18,096 nt of DNA from assembly GCA_047618565.1 (NCBI GenBank), contig JBLHKW010000111.1, forward strand, positions 1 to 18,096. Direction: 5' to 3'. Made by a program: the position numbers and the translations under genes. This stretch comes from JBLHKW01 sp047618565. GTDB taxonomy: Bacteria; Planctomycetota; UBA1135; GCA-002686595. The notes beneath the pieces are model-generated. The model worked only from the letters and a program-made list of their open reading frames with translations. It was not told the origin of the DNA and made no database searches. Below are positions 1-7,270 of the stretch, in pieces; the first letter of the stretch is position 1, and every line of letters begins with the position of its first letter.

Positions 1-1290
1 CAGCGCGCCGCCCTGCCCGCGGACGATCCCGCCTGCGGCTGCGAGGGCGTTCGGTCCGATGCTGGGGAGCAAGCGTCGCAGCGCGTATGGCCGCAAGATG
101 CGTTCAGGGTCCAGGTCGGACAGGGGTCCGGCGGGGAAGCTGATACGCACCTCGACCTGATGCGCATCGGGGCCGGGCGTCTGGGAGTGGGCTGCCACGC
201 GCACGACGTCGTCGGCACTCGCACAGCGCGTCGCCAGCTGCAGGATCGCATCGAAGGCCTGCACCAGGAGCATCTTGTCCGAGCGCACGATAAGGCCGGG
301 AGCCGAGCGAAACAGATAGCGCGGGGCGTCCGTGGTGGACCCGGCGAGGGACCCGAGCAGTTCCTCAAGCAGGCCACCGACGTCGATCCTGTGGTCACCG
401 GTCGCCGGCGGAGCCGCCAGATACCCGAGCGTACGGGTGAACTGCAACAGGCGCGACACATCCTGGTCGATGCCTTGCAACTGAGCTTCGAGGCCCGAGG
501 CCACGGGCGCCGACTCCTGCAATGCCATGGTCGACAGCTGCAGTCGTTGAGCGATGTCGGCCAGGTCGGCGACCTGGTCTCGGTAGTAGACGGGCAGGGC
601 GCTGCCCGAGGTGTCGCCGGCAGGGCGCGGACCCTCGCCCTCCTCCATGGAGTTGCCCGGGGGCAGTTCGTGGGCCTCGGGTTGCCCCGCGAGGATCGAC
701 TGGATCATGCTCAGCTCGGCACTATCCGCAGGCTCGAAAGCTGACTCCAGGATCGGCTCAAGATTGGCTGTGGGCGCGTCGGAGCCCAGCCCCGGAACAC
801 TGCCCGAAAGGCCCAACCCCCGCGGGGTGAAGCGCGCGGGCCCGGGGGGCGGCACCTGTGGGATGGGGCGGGATGGGGCGACCGGTGCCACGGAGCCCTG
901 ATGGGGCGGCATCGTGCGGGGCACCCAGAGCGAGGCGATCTGGTCCACGTCGAGGGGCCAGTCCATCCAACGGGCGCGCGCCTGACCCATGAGGCGCTTG
1001 GAGGTGCGCGCGGTCGAATCCGCCCCGGTAAGGATCAGATCCCAGCCCCCGTTGCGATCCATGAACCGCCGCACGAAACCCAGGTCCTCGAGGTCGAGCT
1101 GGTCACAATCGAGGACCAGGCAGCCCTGAGACTGAATCGGGCCGAACAGCTCCTCCACGTCCCCCAGGGCACGGACCTCCCAGGTGGGGTCCGGACGTAG
1201 GGCACCAAGCAGCTGCGGCAGGACCGCGAGACGCGGGCCGGGGCCAACAAATACACACCACGCGGCGGCTCGACCGGAATTCCCGTCCAT
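1..1290 (-). CDS. Degenerate histidine-kinase-like protein with N-terminal pseudo-receiver-like domain (partial, 3' end outside window)
   Basis: The minus strand is open without a stop from the ATG at 1290-1288 to base 1, giving 430 codons with the C-terminus beyond the window. An in-frame TAG lies 17 codons upstream, with no other start between. Residues about 10-125 look like a receiver-type fold (VFVGPGPR, CLVLDCDQLD, WDLILTGAD). A Pro/Gly-rich linker follows to about residue 235. Residues 240-300 form a helical, DHp-like segment (RDQVADLADIAQRLQLS, DVSRLLQFTRTLG) without an obvious phospho-histidine. The rest resembles a HATPase: SDKMLLVQAFDAILQLA sits where an N-box would be but lacks its Asn, and AAAGGIVRGQGGAL resembles the last glycine box. 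No DXGXG is visible before the edge. It may be a pseudokinase or a scaffold in a phosphorelay. The reading frame is well supported; the family call is inference. It is divergent from the glycosyltransferase genes. Confidence 0.65.
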   Translation of the reverse strand, partial: MDGNSGRAAAWCVFVGPGPRLAVLPQLLGALRPDPTWEVRALGDVEELFGPIQSQGCLVLDCDQLDLEDLGFVRRFMDRNGGWDLILTGADSTARTSKRLMGQARARWMDWPLDVDQIASLWVPRTMPPHQGSVAPVAPSRPIPQVPPPGPARFTPRGLGLSGSVPGLGSDAPTANLEPILESAFEPADSAELSMIQSILAGQPEAHELPPGNSMEEGEGPRPAGDTSGSALPVYYRDQVADLADIAQRLQLSTMALQESAPVASGLEAQLQGIDQDVSRLLQFTRTLGYLAAPPATGDHRIDVGGLLEELLGSLAGSTTDAPRYLFRSAPGLIVRSDKMLLVQAFDAILQLATRCASADDVVRVAAHSQTPGPDAHQVEVRISFPAGPLSDLDPERILRPYALRRLLPSIGPNALAAAGGIVRGQGGAL

Positions 1291-1441
1291 CGCTGCATCG
1301 TAGCCATGGGAGCGGTGCCAGCAAGTCCGAGCTGGCTAGAATCGGCGTGGTTGGGGGCAAAATCACGAATCGGAGGGCCCGCCACGGACGCGCAGGCGTG
1401 GCTAGCCGCCGCCCGGACGCGCCGGAAACCGCGTGCACCAC

Positions 1442-1485
1442 CGTATGAATGCCCACTAGCCTTTATCGCAGGGCGACTTCATACG
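1442..1485. repeat. Inverted repeat upstream of the GT2 operon (possible operator or leader hairpin)
   Basis: CGTATGAA at 1442-1449 is repeated exactly in inverted orientation as TTCATACG at 1478-1485, with a 28-nt spacer. Similarity extends inward (TGCCC on the left against GGGCGAC on the right). It lies 45 nt before the preferred ATG of the first glycosyltransferase, in the 239-nt divergent intergenic region 1291-1529. This could be a two-site operator or an RNA stem. No regulator is identified. Confidence 0.35.
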
Positions 1486-1529
1486 AAAGGATAGGGGTGG
1501 GCCCGGCGACTCCCGAGCTCCCCCCATCC

Positions 1530-2501
1530 ATGCGTACCACCCACGCTCCCTCGCCGTCCGCCCCGATCCAGATCTCGGTCGTCGTGCCGGTCTTCAATGA
1601 GGAGGAGAGTCTGGGCCCGCTGCAGGGCGAGATCGCCGAGCACGTCGGAGGCATGGGCGTGCCCTGGGAGGTGCTCTACGTGGACGACCGCTCCAGCGAT
1701 AGCAGCCTCGACGTGCTACTGAAACTGCGCGAGGATTGCCCCTCGGTTCGCATCGTGCGCTTCCGTCGCAACTACGGTCAAACCGCCGCCATGGCCGCGG
1801 GCTTCGAACATGCACGCGGCAGGGTTGTCGTGACCCTGGACGCCGACCTCCAGAATGACCCGGCGGACATCCCGCGGCTCGTGGCCGAGCTCGACAAGGG
1901 CTTCGATATCGTCACCGGCTGGCGCAAGGATCGTCAGGACGGACTCTGGTTGAGGCGTGTACCGTCGCGCATGGCCAACCGGGCCATCGGCTGGTTCACA
2001 GGGACGCGCGTGCACGACACGGGCTGCACGCTCAAGGCCTTCCGGCGCGAGGTCGTTCAGAACCTACCCATCTACGCCGATCAGCATCGCTTCCTGCCCG
2101 TGCTGGCCGCGAGCACCGGTGCACGCCTGTCGGAGGTCGTCGTGAACCACCGTGCGCGTATCTACGGCGAGAGCAAGTATGGTCTCGGGCGCGCGTTGCG
2201 CGTGCTGGTCGACCTGCTCGGCCTGAAGATGATCAGCTCCTTCTCCCGCCGCCCACTGCAGTACTTTGCCCTGCTCTCCGCGCCCTTCGCGCTGATCTCC
2301 CTGGTCTTCCTGGCCTCGGGCGTGCGCGACCAGACGCTCGAGACCCACAGAACCTTCTGGGGCCATGCGATCCTCGTGACCTCCGTCCCGCTGTTGATGG
2401 CGTGCGTCTATTTCCTGCTACTCGGCCTGCTGGCCGAGCTCGTCGTCAAGGCCAGCGGCATGCACAGCCGAAGGTTCTTCCGTCCCCTCGTCCGTGACTG
2501 A
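1530..2501 (+). CDS. GT2 family glycosyltransferase, DPM1/GtrB-like, with C-terminal membrane segments
   Basis: This is a 323-residue inverting GT-A glycosyltransferase of the kind that moves a sugar from a nucleotide donor to a polyprenyl phosphate at the cytoplasmic membrane. VVVPVFNEEES (17-27) and VLYVDDRSSD (48-57) form the nucleotide-binding start. TLDADLQNDP (102-111) holds the metal-binding DAD (104-106) and the QND triad. RIYGESKYG near residue 210 matches the GESKY motif of the DPM1/GtrB group. Two hydrophobic segments follow (FALLSAPFALISLVFL and ILVTSVPLLMACVYFLL). The frame is open back to an ATG at 1449, but the extra 27 residues show no family similarity, so ATG 1530 is preferred. 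No Shine-Dalgarno sequence is evident. Six bases separate it from the next GT2. Sugar and acceptor cannot be told from sequence. Confidence 0.88.
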   Translation: MRTTHAPSPSAPIQISVVVPVFNEEESLGPLQGEIAEHVGGMGVPWEVLYVDDRSSDSSLDVLLKLREDCPSVRIVRFRRNYGQTAAMAAGFEHARGRVVVTLDADLQNDPADIPRLVAELDKGFDIVTGWRKDRQDGLWLRRVPSRMANRAIGWFTGTRVHDTGCTLKAFRREVVQNLPIYADQHRFLPVLAASTGARLSEVVVNHRARIYGESKYGLGRALRVLVDLLGLKMISSFSRRPLQYFALLSAPFALISLVFLASGVRDQTLETHRTFWGHAILVTSVPLLMACVYFLLLGLLAELVVKASGMHSRRFFRPLVRD

Positions 2502-2507
2502 GCCCGT

Positions 2508-3494
2508 ATGACGCGTCCGCCCGAAACCAATCCGACAGCGCAGCAGCCTGGCGCGTCGCCAGAGTTCACGATCGTCGTGCCCGTCACGGAGCGCGACGCG
2601 GAAGTACTCGAGGTCGTGGCGGCCCTCGGCGGCCAGCTCGACCGGCTCGATCGCACCTGGGAGTGCCTGCTCGTGTACGACGGCGTGGAGGGCCCGGTGT
2701 GGGAGCGCGGACTCGAGCTGCAGGCAACATCCGGCGATCAGGTGCGAACGGTCGCCCTCAACAAGCCCTTCGGCGAGACGGTCTGCCTGTCGAGCGCCTT
2801 CGACCACGCTCGCGGCAAGGTCATCATGACCTCGCCGCAGTACGTGCAGACCGACCCGAGCGACCTCATCCCGCTCATCGAAGCCCTGGACGCTGGCGCG
2901 GACCTGGTCGCATCGTGGCGTCAGGCGCGCGTCGACCCGTGGCTCAACCGGATCCAGTCCAACGGCTTCAACTGGATCATGCGGCGCCTGGTCGGCGCCG
3001 ACTTCCACGACCTGAACAGCACTCTGCGAGTCTTCCGGCGCGAGGTACTGGAAGACCTGACGATCTACGGCGATATGTACCGCTACCTGCCGGTGCTCGC
3101 CTACCGCCAGGGATTCCGGGTCGTCGAGGTCCCCGTGCGACACCTCAAGGAGCGTGGCCGGGCCGGGCTGTTTGGGCCGGGCGTCTACCTGCGACGCATG
3201 CTCGACATCCTGGGCGTGATGTTCCTGACGAAGTTCACCCACAAGCCCCTGCGTTTCTTCGGAATGCTCGGCGGCACGTTGCTGCTCGCAGGCGCAGCCC
3301 TCGCCGGCTGGATGGCACTGGAGTGGCTCGTCGATGACAACCTGGGCCTCTATCAGCGACCGCTATTCATGGTCGGCGTGATCCTGGGCGTGCTCGGCCT
3401 ACAGGTCATCGGTTTCGGCCTGGTGGGGGAAATCGTCATCTTCACCCAGGCCCGGAACGTCCGCGAGTACAGGGTGGAGCGCATCTACGAGTGA
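2508..3494 (+). CDS. GT2-fold glycosyltransferase paralogue lacking the DXD motif (probable pseudoenzyme)
   Basis: This 328-residue protein aligns end to end with the preceding GT2: TIVVPVTERDAEV (21-33), an LNKPFGET block for RNYGQTA, FDHARGKVIMT for FEHARGRVVVT, STLRVFRREVLEDL for CTLKAFRREVVQNL, and YRYLPVLAYRQGFRVVEV. Two C-terminal membrane segments are kept. Where the partner has DAD, this protein has P110-Q111-Y112 (2835-2843). The partner's YVDDRSSD reads LVYDGVEG, keeping only the second Asp. The GESKYG loop is replaced by GRAGLFGPG. The fold and membrane anchor are therefore conserved while metal and donor binding are probably lost. It starts 6 nt after the first GT2 and overlaps the FemAB gene by GTGA. 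A partner, regulatory or acceptor-binding role beside the active paralogue is inferred. The alternative is an enzyme using a different donor or a metal-independent mechanism. Confidence 0.85.
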   Translation: MTRPPETNPTAQQPGASPEFTIVVPVTERDAEVLEVVAALGGQLDRLDRTWECLLVYDGVEGPVWERGLELQATSGDQVRTVALNKPFGETVCLSSAFDHARGKVIMTSPQYVQTDPSDLIPLIEALDAGADLVASWRQARVDPWLNRIQSNGFNWIMRRLVGADFHDLNSTLRVFRREVLEDLTIYGDMYRYLPVLAYRQGFRVVEVPVRHLKERGRAGLFGPGVYLRRMLDILGVMFLTKFTHKPLRFFGMLGGTLLLAGAALAGWMALEWLVDDNLGLYQRPLFMVGVILGVLGLQVIGFGLVGEIVIFTQARNVREYRVERIYE

Positions 3495-4546
3495 CTGAAC
3501 TGATGCAAGCACGGACCACGATCCGACCTGCGGGCCCTGCAGACGACGCCGCGCGTGATGAATTCGTGCGCGCGCACCCGGAGGGGACCTTCTTCCACCT
3601 CACCGGCTGGCGCAACGTTATCCAGAGACACATGGGTCACGAATCGCGCGACCTGCTCGCCTTCCAGGGCGAGCAGCTGGTCGGCGTCCTGCCGCTCATG
3701 AACTGCCGCGGGCTGTTCGGCGGCCGGCAGTTGATATCGATGCCCTACGCGGTCTATGGCGGGCCGCTTGGACTGGCTGCGGAGATCGATCGGGAGCTGG
3801 TCCAGCACGCCGAGCAGATCGCGGTACGCGAGCAGGCCGGACGCCTGGAGCTGCGCTGCCTGACGGACCCCAAGCTGGAACTGCTCGGGTCCGAGCTCTA
3901 CTACACCTTCATCCGCGAGCTTCCAGGTGAAGTCGACGAGGTGCTCGCGCGCATGCCGAAGAAGGCGCGCGCCGAGGCCCGCAAGGCGCGCGACAAGCAC
4001 GGCCTGGAGCTCTCCGAGGGCATCTGGTTCCTGGACGACCTGATCCGGCTGTTCCACCGCAACAAGCGCGCACTGGGCTCGCCGGGGCTGCCGGTGGAGT
4101 ACTTCCGTGGTCTGCCCCAGGAATTCGGCGATCGGGTCGCCGTGCACCTGGTACGGCGCGGTTCCGAGCCGCTCGCGGCGGTCCTGTCCTTCCTCTACGA
4201 GGACACAATTCTGGCCTACTACTCGGGCACCGCGGAAGGCGCCGACCGGGCCTACAGTGCGAGCAACTTCATGTACCTGGGCTTGCAGGAGTGGGCCGTC
4301 GAGCACGGCTACCGCAAATTCGATTTCGGTCGCAGCCGCAAGGATGCGGGCGCATTCGGGTTCAAGGTGCGCCAGGGATTCGAGCCGCAACCGCTGCACT
4401 ACCGTTACCGCCTGGTGCGCGACAAGGGGCTTCCATCCCTGACGCCCTCTAATCCCAGGACAAAGGTCCTGCGCGACACCTGGAGCAGGCTGCCGCTGTG
4501 GCTCACCACGCGACTCTCGAAGCGCGCAGCGCGCTACTTGCCCTGA
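3491..4546 (+). CDS. FemAB-like GNAT-fold protein, XrtA/PEP-CTERM-associated type
   Basis: This 351-residue protein has two GNAT-like halves. Conserved features are GTFFHLTGWRNVIQ (32-45), LLAFQGEQLVGVLPLM, PYAVYGGPLG, and the C-terminal KFDFGRSRKDAGAFGFKVRQGFEP (276-299 region) followed by LHYRYRLV. The FDFGRS...FK..xGFEP signature is typical of the FemAB-related family found with exosortase/PEP-CTERM polysaccharide loci. FemAB relatives transfer amino acids or acyl groups in envelope synthesis; the substrate of this subfamily is not established. The start is the GTG at 3491, overlapping the upstream stop as GTGA, and an ATG at 3503 is the alternative. The 3' end overlaps the convergent gmhB stop by 13 bp. 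The position after two GT2 genes fits a role in exopolysaccharide or glycoprotein assembly. No exosortase is present in this window. Confidence 0.8.
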   Translation: MTELMQARTTIRPAGPADDAARDEFVRAHPEGTFFHLTGWRNVIQRHMGHESRDLLAFQGEQLVGVLPLMNCRGLFGGRQLISMPYAVYGGPLGLAAEIDRELVQHAEQIAVREQAGRLELRCLTDPKLELLGSELYYTFIRELPGEVDEVLARMPKKARAEARKARDKHGLELSEGIWFLDDLIRLFHRNKRALGSPGLPVEYFRGLPQEFGDRVAVHLVRRGSEPLAAVLSFLYEDTILAYYSGTAEGADRAYSASNFMYLGLQEWAVEHGYRKFDFGRSRKDAGAFGFKVRQGFEPQPLHYRYRLVRDKGLPSLTPSNPRTKVLRDTWSRLPLWLTTRLSKRAARYLP

Positions 4547-5160
4547 CCGGCCAGCTGCTCGACGATGTGGGCGGCCGCCGCCGCAAGGTCCGGAACATGG
4601 TGCGCGGGAGGTCGGCCCGCCGCGAGCAGGCGCGCGTGCTCGGATGCGCCCTTGCCCGTATCCACCAGGATGCCCGGAATCCCGAGCTGACGCCCTGCTT
4701 CCAGGTCCCGCTCGGAGTCGCCCACCGTCCAGCTAGCACGCACATCGAGCTGCAGCTGGCTGGCCGCCTGTTCGAGCATGCCGGGGGATGGTTTGCGACA
4801 CTCGCAGTCCCGCCGATAGGGTGCTTCGCCCGCGGTCGGGTGGTGTGGGCAATGCAGGATCAGATCGACGTGCGCCCCCTGCGCGACGAGCAGCTCCCGC
4901 ATGCGCGCGTGGATCTGCTCGAGACACGCCTCGTCCAGATAGCCGCGCGCCACGCCACTTTGATTCGTGACGACCACGAGCACGAAACCCGCCCGAGCGA
5001 GTTCCCTCAGGGCACCGGCAGCGCCCGGAATCAGCTCGACCTCCTCCGGGCGTCTGAGAAAGTCGACCTCGCGCACGATCGTCCCGTCGCGGTCCAGGAA
5101 TACGGCCGGGCGACCCGCAACGAGCGCGCCTCGATCTCCCGCCGCGGGGCTTTCGGTCAC
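4534..5160 (-). CDS. gmhB: D-glycero-D-manno-heptose 1,7-bisphosphate 7-phosphatase (HAD family)
   Basis: This 208-residue HAD phosphatase removes the 7-phosphate from heptose 1,7-bisphosphate in the cytosolic route to nucleotide-activated heptose for LPS core or surface glycans. Visible motifs are FLDRDGTI (21-28, nucleophile D23 and acid D25), VTNQSGVARG (64-73), RKPSPGM (122-128, catalytic Lys 123) and VGDSERDLEAG (146-156, metal-binding Asp). C104-x-H106 and C119-x-C121 match the structural zinc site of GmhB, which separates it from most other HAD proteins; a HisB-N-type phosphatase is the less likely alternative. The preferred start is the GTG at 5160-5158, overlapping the PEGA gene's TGA as GTGA. 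The frame is open further upstream, but that stretch is antisense-like sequence inside the PEGA gene. Length is normal for the family. Its stop overlaps the convergent FemAB gene. Confidence 0.88.
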   Translation of the reverse strand: MTESPAAGDRGALVAGRPAVFLDRDGTIVREVDFLRRPEEVELIPGAAGALRELARAGFVLVVVTNQSGVARGYLDEACLEQIHARMRELLVAQGAHVDLILHCPHHPTAGEAPYRRDCECRKPSPGMLEQAASQLQLDVRASWTVGDSERDLEAGRQLGIPGILVDTGKGASEHARLLAAGRPPAHHVPDLAAAAAHIVEQLAGQGK

Positions 5161-5555
5161 GACTGGACCGGGCGGCGCAGCCGCACGAACATCCGGCGCG
5201 GGAACGGACCAGAGGGCGCCTCGATCGGGACGAAGAAGTCGCGGTAGTTCAACCAGAGCGGAAAGCGCCAGGTGTGGAGGTTTCCCATCAGCTCGGTCCA
5301 GAGGATGATCTGCGCGGGCTTCGCGCGCGACATGTAGCGCGTCGCCGGCGAGTAGCCGGGCAGGATCAGGTCCACCCGGTGGCCCTCGTTGGCGAGGGTC
5401 ATGACGCACGGCGTCACATAGCCCGAATCCTCACCGTCGATGACGATCTGCGCCCCCGGCGGGTCGGTTGCCAGACTGACCATCGGCGTCGACTGGCAGC
5501 CGCTGGAAGCGAGCAGCGTGGCGCCGGTGAGCAGGAGTAGAGACGCGATGCGCAT
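5157..5555 (-). CDS. PEGA-domain lipoprotein
   Basis: This is a 132-residue exported protein. From the ATG at 5555 it begins with a short signal peptide (MRIASLLLLTGATLL) and a lipobox-like ASSGC with the lipidated Cys at residue 20. Mature residues 24-75 contain a PEGA domain: VSLATDPPGAQIVIDGEDSG followed by TPCVMTL and the closing HRVDLILPGY. The C-terminal 50 residues are rich in Trp, Pro and Arg (WTELMGNLHTWRFPLWLNYRDF) and resemble no domain known to me. The -3 position of the lipobox is Ser rather than the usual Leu, so lipidation is likely but not certain. An in-frame start 16 codons upstream lacks signal-peptide character. PEGA domains are usually surface or envelope modules. It shares a GTGA overlap with gmhB, so the two are probably co-transcribed. 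Confidence 0.75.
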   Translation of the reverse strand: MRIASLLLLTGATLLASSGCQSTPMVSLATDPPGAQIVIDGEDSGYVTPCVMTLANEGHRVDLILPGYSPATRYMSRAKPAQIILWTELMGNLHTWRFPLWLNYRDFFVPIEAPSGPFPRRMFVRLRRPVQS

Positions 5556-5604
5556 GGGGCTTATTCTCGGCGGGATGGGGCCTGGCTGCAAGTTGCAGGA
5601 CACC

Positions 5605-5644
5605 GGGATACGGGAGGGGCCCCCCCGGCCACCGTCGGTATCCC
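5605..5644. repeat. Inverted repeat in the divergent lipoprotein/GT39 intergenic region
   Basis: GGGATAC at 5605-5611 is exactly inverted as GTATCCC at 5638-5644 around a 26-nt spacer. The spacer contains a G-run followed by a C-run (GGGGCCCCCC). It lies between the divergent starts at 5555 and 5708 and could be an operator or an RNA hairpin in the leader of the glycosyltransferase. No promoter hexamers are convincing nearby. Confidence 0.3.
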
Positions 5645-5707
5645 ACGGGAACCCAGGCGGCTACTGGAATTCGTCGACCGGGTGTGGAACCCTGCTTGAG
5701 TTCCATC

Positions 5708-7222
5708 ATGGAAAGCGACGACCTGGATCTGGCCCCGACCGGCCCCGAAACAGCACGCCTGACGAGCGACAGATGGGCCTGGCTGCTGCTCCTGGGCGCC
5801 TGCGCCGTCGGCCTCGGCCGCTTCCTGCGCCTGGGACGCTGGAGCCTCTGGTACGACGAGGCGATCACCTGGGCTGACGCCAACCACGCGCTGGATGCCG
5901 GGCAGCTCTACAACCCGGCTGGCTACCGCGCCATCCGCGCGACCGTCGAGTGGCTCGGAGGCGTCCCGGACGAGTTCGCGCTGCGCCTTCTGCCCGCGCT
6001 GCTGGGATGGCTCGCGATCCCGCTCACATACTGGGCCTTCCGACCTGGTGCAGGCCGCACCCGGGCCGCCGTCGCGGCTGCGATCGTGGCCGCCAGCCCC
6101 TGGCAGCTGTACTGGTCCCAGAACGCGCGCTTCTACACGATGGCGCAGGCGCTTGGCCTGCTCGGTGGAGGACTCCTGCTGCGTGCATTGTTCGGCTCGA
6201 GGCAGCACGACGCTCCGGCGCTGGAGGAGCGGAGTGCGCCCGCGCGCGCGGCGCCGCTGTACGTCCTGGCGGGCGCCGCCCTGGTGGGGGTCGGCGCGCT
6301 GTTCCACCTTCAGAACATCCTCTTGCTGGCCGTGTTTGTCTGCGCGCCCTGGCTCCTGCGCCCCCTCGGCGCGCGCCTGAGCGCGGGCGGGCGCCGTGCC
6401 GCACTGTTGCTCGGTGGACTGGCTCTGCTCGGCCTCCTGGCCCGGCTACCCTGGGCCCTCGACGTCTGGAGCACATACGAGGGCAAGAAATCCGGAGGCT
6501 CGGTGGTGAGCCGCCTGTCGCACTTTGCTTTGAGCACCGGCTTCTACCTGTCGCCCCTGCTCGCGATCGCGTTCCTGGTCTCGTCCTGGGGCGCGCTGCG
6601 TGCACGCGACAGCTTCTTCGTCTTCACCGGCGTGCTGGTTGTGCTGGGTCTCGCAGCCGCGGGCGTCGCGTCGCTTCTCGCGCGGGTCACGGCCCAGTAC
6701 GTGTTCGTGTTCTCACCGTGGGTCGCGCTGGTCGCAACCTGGCCCATCGGTCGGGCGAGAGAGAGCCGCCCTGCGACGAGCGTGCTCGCGTTCGGCTACT
6801 CGGCGCTTCTGATCGCGCCGCTGCTCGTCAGCAGCGCGCTCTACCTGACCGTAAGGCACGGCGAGCGTCCGCGCTGGCGCGAGGCCTACGAGTACGTCTG
6901 GAACCACCGCGGAGCGGAGGACCTGATCCTCGGCATGGCGGCTCCGGTCGGGGAGTACTATCTGTCAGCCGGGGCCACGGACCTGCGCCAGCCGGAGCGG
7001 GTCGCATGGCTCGACGGCTTCCGGGCGGCGGTGCCACATCGCTGGGGGCGCCACGCGCGCCGCACCTGGTTCGTCATCCGGCCAGACTACCTGGAGGACT
7101 GGCCCGCTGAGGACCGCGAGCGCATGCGGCGCCTGCTTCGGGAAGAGTGCCACCTGATGCAGCGCTTCCCGGTCACGGTCGAGGGCCGTGGCCTGTCACT
7201 CGACGTCTACATGCGGCCGTGA
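5708..7222 (+). CDS. GT39-like (PMT/ArnT superfamily) integral membrane glycosyltransferase
   Basis: This 504-residue GT-C-type transferase has about ten or eleven predicted membrane segments, starting with WAWLLLLGACAVGLGRFL and ending near residue 385, then a soluble C-terminal domain of about 120 residues. The first extracytoplasmic loop carries SLWYDEAITW (46-55) with the acidic DE pair (50-51) typical of the catalytic site. SPWQLYWSQNARFYTMAQA matches the family block for arrangements such as SP..WYSQEAR. Such enzymes use polyprenyl-phosphate sugars to modify lipids, proteins or glycans outside the membrane; the GT2 gene at 1530 could supply a donor. The preferred start is ATG 5708, and a GTG at 5684 would add eight residues. 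The ATG lies in a perfect palindrome, TTCCAT-C-ATGGAA (5701-5713), which is unusual. It converges on efp with a 48-nt gap. Confidence 0.85.
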   Translation: MESDDLDLAPTGPETARLTSDRWAWLLLLGACAVGLGRFLRLGRWSLWYDEAITWADANHALDAGQLYNPAGYRAIRATVEWLGGVPDEFALRLLPALLGWLAIPLTYWAFRPGAGRTRAAVAAAIVAASPWQLYWSQNARFYTMAQALGLLGGGLLLRALFGSRQHDAPALEERSAPARAAPLYVLAGAALVGVGALFHLQNILLLAVFVCAPWLLRPLGARLSAGGRRAALLLGGLALLGLLARLPWALDVWSTYEGKKSGGSVVSRLSHFALSTGFYLSPLLAIAFLVSSWGALRARDSFFVFTGVLVVLGLAAAGVASLLARVTAQYVFVFSPWVALVATWPIGRARESRPATSVLAFGYSALLIAPLLVSSALYLTVRHGERPRWREAYEYVWNHRGAEDLILGMAAPVGEYYLSAGATDLRQPERVAWLDGFRAAVPHRWGRHARRTWFVIRPDYLEDWPAEDRERMRRLLREECHLMQRFPVTVEGRGLSLDVYMRP

Positions 7223-7228
7223 GAGGGC

Positions 7229-7246
7229 CCGCGCCAGGTGGCGCGG
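7229..7246. terminator. Possible bidirectional terminator hairpin between convergent genes
   Basis: CCGCGCCA (7229-7236) and TGGCGCGG (7239-7246) are perfect 8-bp inverted arms around GG. They lie in the 48-nt gap between the GT39-like gene and efp. A second short palindrome, ACTGCGCAGT, follows at 7256-7265. No T-run follows on either strand, so intrinsic termination is only possible, not shown. Confidence 0.4.
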
Positions 7247-7270
7247 AGCTGGCGCACTGCGCAGTCAGGA

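Noticed and set aside
160..744. Plus-strand frame of 194 codons near the left edge
   Set aside because: It is the complement of the minus-strand kinase-like frame, is rich in Arg/Gly/His and shows no family pattern.
1449..1529. Upstream extension of the first GT2 to ATG 1449
   Set aside because: The added 27 residues have no family similarity and the start lies in the inverted repeat at 1442-1485.
5950..7110. Long plus-strand frame inside the GT39-like gene
   Set aside because: It is a shifted frame of a clear membrane protein; its translation is Arg/Pro/Gly-rich without motifs, as expected in GC-rich DNA.
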